The notes under the pieces were generated by a model. It saw nothing but the letters and a program-made list of their open reading frames with translations. It searched no databases and had not been told where the DNA came from. 64,000 bases of DNA from Candidatus Heimdallarchaeota archaeon (GTDB taxonomy: Archaea; Asgardarchaeota; Heimdallarchaeia; Hodarchaeales; Hodarchaeaceae), in assembly GCA_020353515.1 (NCBI GenBank), contig CP070695.1, positions 4,394,823 through 4,458,822 on the forward strand, written 5' to 3'. Both the position numbers and the translations under genes were made by a program. This document shows, one piece after another, positions 24,255-32,230 of this stretch (within the stretch, counting starts at the first letter, position 1; every line of letters begins with the position of its first letter).

Positions 24255-25898
24255 TTACCCGCCTAGAATCAGTCCTATTACTGTTAACACCAATAGTAGA
24301 ATTAAACTTATACCTAATAAAATTATCATTGTGGGATATTCTTCATCTATTTCTGTTGGTTTACTTATAGGGGTGGCTCCAGAATAATCCATTCCTAAAA
24401 ACATCCCTATAGCAAAACCTATCACCGCCCATTGGGACATTCCAACAAGAGTATATTCCAATACTTTCCCTATTCCGAGGAAAATTATGGTGAGCAGACC
24501 TCCATAATAAATTCCTCTTCTTAAGAAAGATCGTGTCGGGAACAGAGGAAAAATTAGCGCAAAAAAGAGGTATACTAACCAAATCATTGGAAACAATAGA
24601 ATAGCGATACTGAACAGAGTAACTTGGGGTAGTATGTTTATACCAACAATCCCTATGAGGAAAAACCAGAAGAAAAAGAATTTTGAGAGAAAATAAGACT
24701 GTTGTAGTGCCATCTCTAGTCTTTCCCTTGTCTTAAACGAAATTGTTCGCTGTTTCTCCGTTTTTTTACCTGATGCGAGGTAAAGTGAAATATCTTTAGC
24801 ATAAATAGGCCCGAAGCGGCATGACCAACCTGTTGTTGCTTTAACTTCCCGATGATCAATTCCACCAGCCGTAAGCTGCGGAAGGATAAGTTTCCTATGT
24901 TGAACTTGCTCTTCAATCCTTGTTGCCTTAATTACCTCAGCAACTTCTCGCAGACCAAACTTGTCACCTCTTGCTGCACACCAGACATTCTCTCCCATAG
25001 TATCTGCTACCAATAAATAAGCATCTTGATTCTTTAAAACACGCCCAACAATTCTTACTGTTCGTTGATAGTTGGCTGTGACCAATACAGGGGATTTTTC
25101 TGATGGATTTCCGTAAATATAAAGGCCTGGTTCGATAGGGATCAAAGCTGAACCTGCTCGAAGAATACATGAAATATTTCGGGTTTGTCCTCGAATTCCT
25201 CTTAGTTTCTGGTCACTGAGAACAGTTGGAGGTGGTTTAGTTGGCTGTTTTTGTGAGATAATTAATTCGAAAGTATCTCGAACAAATCGTTCTATTTGGA
25301 GCGTTTCAAACCCACTTGCCTTGAGTCTTTGTTGGAAGCGTTTAAGAGCACGACTTGTCTTTTTAGTTTTCCAATAGGTTGCAACAGCGTAAAAAAACCT
25401 TCTAATTGAGTAAATTAATCGTTTAATCCCCCACTTATGGGGTTTGACTTCATCTGCGAATGCAATCTTACCTTCCTTGGTTAAGAGCTCCCAACATTGA
25501 TCAAAGACCAGTTGTTGTTCTAAATGTCGTAGTTCACTCAAAGCTAAGGTGGAGACAATGAGGTCAAACTTTCTTTCAGGCAACAGGGTATCGAGTTGAG
25601 TAATATCTCCTTGAAGAAAGGTAAGATTCTCCAAGACCTCCTCTTGTCGTCCTTTTTCATAAGCAAATGTAATCATTTCTTCAGAAAAATCTATTGCAAC
25701 AACATGTGCACCCTTTTTAGCACAAAGAACCGCTAATGTGCCTGGCCCGCATCCCAAATCGAGAACATGAGATCCTTCATTGACATGTTCAAGGATCTTC
25801 TCATAAACTTCACTTATCTTGCCTGCTGTGAGTTTGATGATTCCTGACTCATACTCATCAGGTGTTTCTTCTAATACTTTCATATAAACATAAGCCAC
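24255..25898 (-). CDS. hgcA: SAM methyltransferase fused to an HgcA-family membrane corrinoid protein
   Basis: This 547-residue fusion has three parts. Residues 1-215 are a class I SAM methyltransferase with 'HVLDLGCGPGT' (44-54). Residues 245-395 match the HgcA corrinoid domain: 'NVWCAARGDKFG' with Cys307 as the expected cobalt ligand, 'HRKLILPQLTAGGIDHREV' and 'FGPIYAKDISLYL'. Residues 403-545 form about five membrane helices, including 'GMDYSGATPISK', the HgcA/CFeSP loop. Canonical HgcA has NVWCAAGK; here Gly-Lys is replaced by Arg-Gly. The fusion could load the corrinoid with a methyl group directly from SAM (inference). The next gene encodes HgcB. Membrane bound. Mercury as substrate is plausible, not proven. 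Confidence 0.82.
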   Translation of the reverse strand: MAYVYMKVLEETPDEYESGIIKLTAGKISEVYEKILEHVNEGSHVLDLGCGPGTLAVLCAKKGAHVVAIDFSEEMITFAYEKGRQEEVLENLTFLQGDITQLDTLLPERKFDLIVSTLALSELRHLEQQLVFDQCWELLTKEGKIAFADEVKPHKWGIKRLIYSIRRFFYAVATYWKTKKTSRALKRFQQRLKASGFETLQIERFVRDTFELIISQKQPTKPPPTVLSDQKLRGIRGQTRNISCILRAGSALIPIEPGLYIYGNPSEKSPVLVTANYQRTVRIVGRVLKNQDAYLLVADTMGENVWCAARGDKFGLREVAEVIKATRIEEQVQHRKLILPQLTAGGIDHREVKATTGWSCRFGPIYAKDISLYLASGKKTEKQRTISFKTRERLEMALQQSYFLSKFFFFWFFLIGIVGINILPQVTLFSIAILLFPMIWLVYLFFALIFPLFPTRSFLRRGIYYGGLLTIIFLGIGKVLEYTLVGMSQWAVIGFAIGMFLGMDYSGATPISKPTEIDEEYPTMIILLGISLILLLVLTVIGLILGG

Positions 25899-26001
25899 TA
25901 ATGTGTACCTCGGGAGGATCTATTTTCATATTCATTAAAGGTTTTTATTTTATTGGTACTTTATAATTTCAGAACTAATAGGAAAACTATTGGTATCAAA
26001 A

Positions 26002-26619
26002 ATGTCCGTATGGTTTTGGATCAGCATATTAGGGGAGATTGTAATACTACCAGTTTATTTTTGGTCCCTTGAGCACACAAGGCTGCAACAAAAATTTGGC
26101 CTCGAAAAAGGAACAAAAATTGGAGACATACTTGGCCTTATTTCAGGATGGGGGTTTTTCTTATTCTTGTTTGGAATTTGGCTCTCACCTCAACCAAGAT
26201 TCATCCTTCTAATTCTACAGGATGTAGTCTTAGTTGTCCCAATCATGAATTTTACGATCCCTTTGGCTCATTTGATTATTTTTGTCCCTATTATCATTAT
26301 TGTGTTATGGATCTCTTTGAAAGGGGTATCAGAGGTAACTTTAAAGGTAGCCGAAACACATAGAGCAGAAAAAGTAATCACCACAGGGGTTTACTCAATT
26401 GTAAGACATCCTCAATATCTGGGAGCAGTACTAGCACACTTGGGGATTTCTATACTCCTCTCTGCACTGTATTCTCTATTACTAACACCTTTATTGATGA
26501 TATATATTTATCTTATATCATGGAAAGAGGAGAAAGAGCTGGTTAAGGAATTTGGTAAGGATTATGAAGAATATAAAGCACAAGTACCAATGTTTATCCC
26601 AAGAATAAAACTCAGGTGA
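26002..26619 (+). CDS. Isoprenylcysteine/phospholipid methyltransferase-like membrane protein
   Basis: About 205 residues with four to five membrane helices. The C-terminal part has the signature of the ICMT/PEMT group: 'TTGVYSIVRHPQYLGAVLAHLG', then 'WKEEKELVKEFGKDYEEYKAQVPMFIP'. These enzymes use SAM to methylate thiols, amines or lipid head groups in the membrane. The start is probably ATG 26002; a TTG at 25990 would add four residues. It is divergent from the HgcA-family gene, across about 100 bp, so a shared promoter region and a link to membrane methyl chemistry are possible. Confidence 0.75.
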   Translation: MSVWFWISILGEIVILPVYFWSLEHTRLQQKFGLEKGTKIGDILGLISGWGFFLFLFGIWLSPQPRFILLILQDVVLVVPIMNFTIPLAHLIIFVPIIIIVLWISLKGVSEVTLKVAETHRAEKVITTGVYSIVRHPQYLGAVLAHLGISILLSALYSLLLTPLLMIYIYLISWKEEKELVKEFGKDYEEYKAQVPMFIPRIKLR

Positions 26620-26716
26620 TTGAGTGAGTATAATTTTGTTCTTTTTAATAGAATAATAGAATTACCTTAACAGGCATCTTTAAATTGTTTAAAAGATGCG
26701 AGCTGGATAGAAAAAA

Positions 26717-26989
26717 ATGCCTTCTAAGAAACTATCTCAACCTATTTGTCAAAGTTGTGCGGTGTCTCTTAAAACTCTTGATGATAAAGGCACTGAAGCA
26801 GATGGAACATTATGTGATGATTATTGCAGTGGTTGTTACGAATCTGGTGAATTTATTGAACCTGAGATCACTATGAAAGAGATGATAGAACAGAGCGTAT
26901 CTACCACGGCAAATACTCTAGAAATCACAATAGAAGAAGCACGGACTTACCTTATATCACTATTTCCAACACTTAAAAGATGGCGATGA
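26717..26989 (+). CDS. Zinc ribbon domain protein, 90 aa
   Basis: A small cytosolic protein with two metal-binding pairs: C-x2-C in 'ICQSCAVSL' and C-x2-C in 'DDYCSGCYESGEF'. The first half matches the putative zinc ribbon family in which 'GTEADGTLCDDYCSGCY' is conserved. The C-terminal half, 'TMKEMIEQSVSTTANTLEITIEEARTYL', is helical. Function is unknown; family members are often linked to detoxification or transcription regulators. It lies upstream of a predicted structured RNA region. Confidence 0.8.
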   Translation: MPSKKLSQPICQSCAVSLKTLDDKGTEADGTLCDDYCSGCYESGEFIEPEITMKEMIEQSVSTTANTLEITIEEARTYLISLFPTLKRWR

Positions 26990-27026
26990 GATCATAAATC
27001 TTAAGAAGAATAAGGATGTCGTATAA

Positions 27027-27098
27027 GTGTGGTTGCATATAGTGGGGTTATGAATTACTGTCCAGTTATTGTGATTAACCCTTTCCCTGCAACCATAC
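27027..27098 (+). ncRNA. Candidate structured RNA: two nested stems
   Basis: The outer stem pairs 27027-27037 with 27088-27098 (11 bp with one G-U), and an inner stem pairs GGGTTA at 27045-27050 with TAACCC at 27076-27081. The long terminal loop holds a further weak repeat (ACTG/CAGT). It lies 112 bp upstream of the radical SAM gene, whose family binds a cobalamin, but the elements of a cobalamin riboswitch are not visible. It could be a leader structure, a small RNA or a chance fold. Confidence 0.3.
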
Positions 27099-27209
27099 AT
27101 CAAACAGAAACTAATCTAGAATGTACTCCTCTTAATAATCCCTTTTTGAAATGTCAAACCATTTGGTGATAAGTACTTCGCTCATTTGGTTCCAGTCTGA
27201 ACAAAAAAT

Positions 27210-28742
27210 ATGAAGTATTTTGAAAATGGAATCAATGTGTCAAAAGTCCTATTAATCAAACCTAAATTTGATTCTGGTTTATCTAACCTTGTTTGTGAGA
27301 TTCCACTAGGTCTGGAATATATTGCAGCAGCCATAGAATCAAATGTATCCCATATATCAATCATTGATTTATCCCATAGTAAAGTTGATTTAAAAAAAGA
27401 AATTCATCAAATTAAACCAGATATAATAGGAATTACATGTCAATATGCCTGGCATAATGAAATCGTCCGTACAGCACGAACTTGTCGAAAAACCCGTCCT
27501 GAATCTATAATTGTTGCAGGAGGGTATTATCCATCCCTTTTTCCTGGTCTTTTGGATTTCATCCCTGAACTTGACTATATTGTGAAAGGTGAAGGCGAGC
27601 AAACATTTCTGGAAATATGTAACATTGGATTAGAATATCCATATAAAGTGAAAGGGATCTATTTTCGTGAAAACGGGAAGATAAAACTGAGTGGAGAACG
27701 ACCTCCCATTCAGAATCTAGACAGTTTAAAATTTCCAGCTAGGAAGTTCCGAGATTCATATTACACCCATCTCCAGATGCCTGGTCGTTATTACGATTCT
27801 ATATCGACAACACGAGGTTGTAATGGTCGTTGTTCGTTCTGTTGTGAACCCGAAATGTACGGCCATGCTCGACAAAGGAGCCCAGAAAATATAATTCAAG
27901 AAATAGATGAAATTGTAAGATTTCATCAAAATAGTCCCTTAACGATCACCTGCACTGATCCCAATTTCCTAGGTAGACGAAAAGCTGATATAATAAGAAT
28001 TAAAAAGTTATGTGAATTGTTAGAGGAACGACAGTATGATCTCTCCTTTTCTACCCTCGTTCGAGCTGACACAATAACACGAAATCCCGAACTTATACAT
28101 AGAATGGTAAAAAATGGGTTTAACTTCTTCGAGGTCGGTGTTGAAACCCCAGATAAAATGATCCTTAGAAATACTAAGAAAGGACAATCAATAAAAACAG
28201 TTTACAAAGCAATTAAAATTATTACTCAAGCAGGTGGCTTTCCCCTAGGGACATTAATGCTTGGGTTCTCAGGCCAGACAGAGGCGCAAATTCGCCAATA
28301 TCCTGTATACGCAGCTGAAGTATTAGGGGTTAAGGAAGCAGCATTTGTATTTGCAACACCTATTGTCGGAACCAGTTTTTTTAAAGAGGTTCAACATTTA
28401 ATTTTCGAAAATAATCTAGCTAGGTTTAATTATCTTCACCCAACTCTTCGATTTAATCCGCAAATAAGTGTAAATCGAATGTATTTTTTGCTAGGGTATT
28501 GTTATGGTGGATTCTTTACCCCTAGATTGATGAGAGAAAATGATGAATTTTATGAACGATTGATTCCCAATAAAGCAGAAAATCCTGTATTCACTTACAT
28601 TAAATTTGGATTGAAATCATTAGGGGAATTTCCCAATAAAGCTAAATTAGCGTTCATACAGGGGGCAATTACTGGTTATTTTGCCTCCAGAAAGTATCGT
28701 GAGATGATAGAAAATGAAAAAGTTTCCTCTAATCGTTCTTAA
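27210..28742 (+). CDS. B12-binding-type radical SAM protein
   Basis: This 510-residue protein has an N-terminal B12-binding-like Rossmann domain (about 10-140; 'PLGLEYIAAAIE', 'IVAGGYYPSLFPG', 'VKGEGEQTF') and a radical SAM core with the cluster-binding Cys204, Cys208 and Cys211 in 'TTRGCNGRCSFCC'. Many relatives of this layout (BchE, HpnP, GenK-type) bind cobalamin and methylate or rearrange unactivated carbon. The His of the classical base-off motif is not obvious, so cobalamin binding is uncertain. The last 29 bases overlap the next gene. The pair may make or tailor a small molecule. Confidence 0.85.
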   Translation: MKYFENGINVSKVLLIKPKFDSGLSNLVCEIPLGLEYIAAAIESNVSHISIIDLSHSKVDLKKEIHQIKPDIIGITCQYAWHNEIVRTARTCRKTRPESIIVAGGYYPSLFPGLLDFIPELDYIVKGEGEQTFLEICNIGLEYPYKVKGIYFRENGKIKLSGERPPIQNLDSLKFPARKFRDSYYTHLQMPGRYYDSISTTRGCNGRCSFCCEPEMYGHARQRSPENIIQEIDEIVRFHQNSPLTITCTDPNFLGRRKADIIRIKKLCELLEERQYDLSFSTLVRADTITRNPELIHRMVKNGFNFFEVGVETPDKMILRNTKKGQSIKTVYKAIKIITQAGGFPLGTLMLGFSGQTEAQIRQYPVYAAEVLGVKEAAFVFATPIVGTSFFKEVQHLIFENNLARFNYLHPTLRFNPQISVNRMYFLLGYCYGGFFTPRLMRENDEFYERLIPNKAENPVFTYIKFGLKSLGEFPNKAKLAFIQGAITGYFASRKYREMIENEKVSSNRS

Positions 28743-29730
28743 AGGTGATCCATCAAAAATTGGATTTGAACACGGTAAAATCTTGAAAGAACGTATTGGA
28801 AAAACAATCAGCTGGTATAAAAGTATTATACCCAGAAAAGAGTCTGAAGTTTTGTCATTAGCAGCCCACTTCAAATCCAAAATTTCCCGATTTGACCCAA
28901 ACTATTGTAATGAAATTGAAGCTCTAGCAGAAGGGGCTGAAGTCGACCCACTATGGATTTATGCTCTTAATTCTCGTTCAGAAATAATGAATACATTCAC
29001 AAATGAGTGTACAGCTGTTTACTTCAGAGAAACAGCATTATTAGGTCAAAATTGGGATTGGGCTCAAGAATTAGAAGAATTGGCCGTAATTCTAAAGATA
29101 TTACCAGAGAATAAACCAATGATCCTGATGATGAGCGAACCAGGTATAATAGGAAAAATAGGATTCAATTCAAAAGGAATAGGAGTTTCTTTAAATTTTT
29201 TGGACTCAGGGCAGGTTTGTAAGGGTTTGCCTGTACATATAATCCTAAGAGCTATTCTTGAATCTCCAACCCTAGAGAAAGCTACCCATATAATTGAACC
29301 TTTCAAAAAGGGAAAATCAGCTAATATCTTAATTGGTGACGCTCAGGGAGATTATATCGACTTTGAATTTGCCAATCAGCAGGTTTTCCAACCTAGATCT
29401 GACTCTAAGGTTTTTATTCATACAAATCACTATTTAGATAATGTAGAATTGAACATAGACACCGAAAAGTTGGCCAGCTCCTTTACGAGATATAACCAAG
29501 CAAACCAACTTATTCAAACTCTCAAAGGTAGTCATATTGATAAAATTAAAACTATTCTACTTGATCAGACGAGGAAGGATCTACCAATTTGTCGGCCTTA
29601 TGTACCTCATCCCGATTTGGGCAATGTAGGAACTGTATGTAGCATAATCATGGATTTAATTGATTTAAAACTGCATATTACCCGAGGACATCCTTTGAAA
29701 ACTCGTTTTACTTCAATTAGTCTCAAATAG
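28714..29730 (+). CDS. C45-family acyltransferase/hydrolase (penicillin acyltransferase-like)
   Basis: This 338-residue protein resembles acyl-CoA:6-aminopenicillanic acid acyltransferase-like N-terminal nucleophile hydrolases. The putative catalytic Cys99 is in 'TNECTAVYF', and the downstream motifs 'LGQNWDWAQ' and 'GIIGKIGFNSKGIGVSLN' fit the family. The enzyme would mature by cutting before Cys99 (Glu here, Gly in the fungal enzyme) and then cleave or form amide bonds. It overlaps the radical SAM gene by 29 bp and is therefore translated with it. No signal peptide is present. The substrate is unknown. Confidence 0.75.
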   Translation: MKKFPLIVLKGDPSKIGFEHGKILKERIGKTISWYKSIIPRKESEVLSLAAHFKSKISRFDPNYCNEIEALAEGAEVDPLWIYALNSRSEIMNTFTNECTAVYFRETALLGQNWDWAQELEELAVILKILPENKPMILMMSEPGIIGKIGFNSKGIGVSLNFLDSGQVCKGLPVHIILRAILESPTLEKATHIIEPFKKGKSANILIGDAQGDYIDFEFANQQVFQPRSDSKVFIHTNHYLDNVELNIDTEKLASSFTRYNQANQLIQTLKGSHIDKIKTILLDQTRKDLPICRPYVPHPDLGNVGTVCSIIMDLIDLKLHITRGHPLKTRFTSISLK

Positions 29731-29770
29731 CTTTCTAGCAGGAATTCCTTTGTTCCTATAAGTATTTGGA

Positions 29771-30700
29771 TTATTTGTATAGATCTCCACTCAAATACTT
29801 AAGCCCAGAATCTACCATCAATGTGACAATAGTAGCGTCAGATTTCAATCTTTTACTAATTTTTAGAGCTGCAGCAACATTAGCTCCAGATGAAATGCCA
29901 GCGAAGAGCCCCTCTTCTTTTGTTAGTCGTCTAGCCATTTCTTTAGCTTCTTTAGTAGAAATTGTAATTATTTCATCAGCAATTTCAGGATACCATAATG
30001 GTGGGGTAAATCCAATTCCAATTCCACCGATCCCATGAGACCCACTTTTTCCCTTGGATAACACAGGAGATTCAGCAGGTTCTACAGCAAATACCTTTGT
30101 GTTTGGATTGTATTTTTTTAAAATAGTAGTTATTCCTCTAATAGAAGCAGCACTCCCAACAACATGGACAAAAGCATCCACTTTTCCATTAGTTTGCTTC
30201 CAAATCTCCTCTCCTAATTGGTAGTAACCTGCAACATGGTCAACATTATTAAGTTGGTCTGTCCAATAAGTACCAGGCTCCTCACTGTATTTTCTTGCCT
30301 TTTCAATCATCTCCTCAATAAGCCTTTTTGTAATACCCTCTCCATGACTTGGAATAATCGTCATGTCAGCTCCAAACGCTTTCATATGATTTATTTTGTC
30401 TTCACTAAAAGCATCTGATGAGACAATCCGTAATCGGTAACCTTTGACAGCACAAATTAATGCTAATGAAGTTCCGGTACTGCCCCCTGTATATTCAATC
30501 ACAGTCCCTCCTTTCATCAATCGGTCATCTTTTTCTGCCTCTGCAATCATAGCTTGTGCCATTCGATCTTTCATACTCCCAGTAGGATTCTCCCATTCTA
30601 ATTTTACTAAGACTTCTGCAGAATCCAATGGTATTATATTGTTTAATTTAACCATTGATGTATTACCTATAGCTTCTAGGGTATTTTTTGCAATCTCCAT
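29771..30700 (-). CDS. PLP-dependent cysteine synthase family enzyme
   Basis: This 309-residue protein is a fold-type II PLP enzyme of the cysteine synthase/cystathionine beta-synthase group. The Schiff-base lysine is in 'NPTGSMKDRMA', the PLP phosphate loop in 'EYTGGSTGTSLA', and the C-terminal motif 'GISSGANVAAAL' is standard. It probably replaces a leaving group on serine or acetylserine with a sulfur or other nucleophile. The exact nucleophile cannot be told; the 'GGIGIGFTPP' loop is as in cysteine synthases. It is the last gene in a minus-strand run beginning with the OYE-like gene; spacing to the haloalkane-dehalogenase-like gene is 22 bp, so the two may be co-transcribed. Confidence 0.85.
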   Translation of the reverse strand: MEIAKNTLEAIGNTSMVKLNNIIPLDSAEVLVKLEWENPTGSMKDRMAQAMIAEAEKDDRLMKGGTVIEYTGGSTGTSLALICAVKGYRLRIVSSDAFSEDKINHMKAFGADMTIIPSHGEGITKRLIEEMIEKARKYSEEPGTYWTDQLNNVDHVAGYYQLGEEIWKQTNGKVDAFVHVVGSAASIRGITTILKKYNPNTKVFAVEPAESPVLSKGKSGSHGIGGIGIGFTPPLWYPEIADEIITISTKEAKEMARRLTKEEGLFAGISSGANVAAALKISKRLKSDATIVTLMVDSGLKYLSGDLYK

Positions 30701-30722
30701 TTTTACACCGTTGGATTTAAAA

Positions 30723-31619
30723 TCAAGATTTTGTGTCTTCGATAAATTTAATTATTATTTCTGCCAATTCTGGCCCACAATCTTCCTGAACGAAATGTCC
30801 TCCACCTTCTACAACCGTATGATTTACTCCTTGGGCTCCAGGTACGATTTTTTGCCACATACGGTCCCCGCCTTGGGTGATGGGGTCACTATCTGAAAAA
30901 CAAGTCAGGAAAGGCTTAGTCCAGTGTTTAAATTGTTCTCTTGCCTGAGTATTTGGGATATGTTCGGGATCATTAGGAGACGTAGGAACTAAAGAAGGCA
31001 TGACTCTGGGGCCTGCGTGAAATGAATCATCTGGGAAAGGTGCCCGATAGGCGTTTAAAATGTCTTCTGGAGTATCATGTGCTGTTCCCATTTGGATAAT
31101 GGCCCCAACTTCAAAGTCAGGAGAAGTTTGGGAGTACTTTTGCCATTGAAGGAAAGCTTCGGACATCCTACCCGCTCCTGTTGGTAATCCACCATTTGAT
31201 AAGACTATCCGCTTGAAACGGTCTTGATTGGCAACAGCTACCCTTAAACCGATCAGGGATCCCCAATCTTGACAGAATAATGTGATATTCTGAAGATCAA
31301 GTTTGTTTAACCATTTTTCGATCCATCTCACGTGATTAGCATATGAGTGATCTTGTTTATTTTTGGGCTTATCAGATTTCCCGAATCCCACTAAATCTGG
31401 TGCTAAAATCCTAAATCCTGCCTTTATAAGAATAGGGATCATATTTCGGTAAAGATAACTCCACGAGGGTTCCCCGTGCATTAAAAGGATGAGTTCTTCT
31501 TCATTTTCTCCTTCATCAAGATAATGGATTCTAATACCTTCTACATCGATATAATTTGCTTGAAAAGGATAATCAGGAAGATCTTTGAATCTTTCATCAG
31601 GAGTGCGTAGTATTTCCAT
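30723..31619 (-). CDS. Haloalkane dehalogenase-like alpha/beta hydrolase
   Basis: This 298-residue protein matches the haloalkane dehalogenase subfamily I layout: 'MHGEPSWSYLYRNM' with an oxyanion-hole segment (47-60), the nucleophile Asp118 followed by Trp119 in 'LFCQDWGSLIGL' (the Trp contacts halide), a late Asp in 'FSDSDPITQGGD' and His in 'GGGHFVQEDCG'. Length is close to the Xanthobacter enzyme (310). It hydrolyses carbon-halogen bonds in characterised members, though archaeal relatives may have other substrates. Together with the OYE and nitroreductase-like genes it hints at processing of halogenated or xenobiotic compounds (inference). Confidence 0.8.
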   Translation of the reverse strand: MEILRTPDERFKDLPDYPFQANYIDVEGIRIHYLDEGENEEELILLMHGEPSWSYLYRNMIPILIKAGFRILAPDLVGFGKSDKPKNKQDHSYANHVRWIEKWLNKLDLQNITLFCQDWGSLIGLRVAVANQDRFKRIVLSNGGLPTGAGRMSEAFLQWQKYSQTSPDFEVGAIIQMGTAHDTPEDILNAYRAPFPDDSFHAGPRVMPSLVPTSPNDPEHIPNTQAREQFKHWTKPFLTCFSDSDPITQGGDRMWQKIVPGAQGVNHTVVEGGGHFVQEDCGPELAEIIIKFIEDTKS

Positions 31620-31672
31620 TAAAATTATTTCCTAAATTTTCTATATAGCTCTGCTATTAGATAAAATGCTCT

Positions 31673-32140
31673 TTACGACCAAATTCCTAAACTCTTTCTT
31701 ATAGCAACAATTTGGCCATAGTGATAGGAATTATGTTGTAAGAGAACAATGACGGCCTGGATAACTGGAGCATCATCCCACGCAGGCATGGGGTTATGCA
31801 GATCGGTTGTTTTGATAAGCTTTTCAGCTTCCAAAAGACCATTCTCAAACATTTTAACAAGGTTAATAAAATTTTGATCATCTGATAAATATTCAGTACT
31901 TGGCCAATTGTGATTTTTGGAAATATCCCCCCAATCCACTTCTTGTCCTTTCATTGCTTCGACTATGGCCTTTTGCCAGATTTTTATGTGGTGTATTAGA
32001 TCCCAACAGGAATGATTGTCATTTTCTGGTTTGATTTTCGCGTTTGCAGGGGTCAATCCTTCTATAACTTTTTTTGGATTTAAATGGGTATGCTTCCCAT
32101 ATAGACCATCAACTAATGCTTGAATTAATTTTTCTTTCAT
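31673..32140 (-). CDS. DinB family protein
   Basis: This 155-residue four-helix-bundle protein has the metal-binding His pattern of DinB_2: 'SCWDLIHHIKIWQKAI' and 'LLQHNSYHYGQIVAIRKSLG'. Characterised relatives include bacillithiol and mycothiol S-transferases, which detoxify electrophiles, and damage-induced DinB proteins. The substrate here is unknown. It lies 53 bp upstream of the dehalogenase-like gene on the same strand, so both may be in one transcript, in line with a detoxification role. Confidence 0.8.
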   Translation of the reverse strand: MKEKLIQALVDGLYGKHTHLNPKKVIEGLTPANAKIKPENDNHSCWDLIHHIKIWQKAIVEAMKGQEVDWGDISKNHNWPSTEYLSDDQNFINLVKMFENGLLEAEKLIKTTDLHNPMPAWDDAPVIQAVIVLLQHNSYHYGQIVAIRKSLGIWS

Positions 32141-32230
32141 ATTTCCACCGACTAAATAGGATTGTGATTCACATTTCTGGTTCTGTAATGAGTAACCTTT
32201 AAATCCTTCACGATGTTGTCAAGTGATTCT

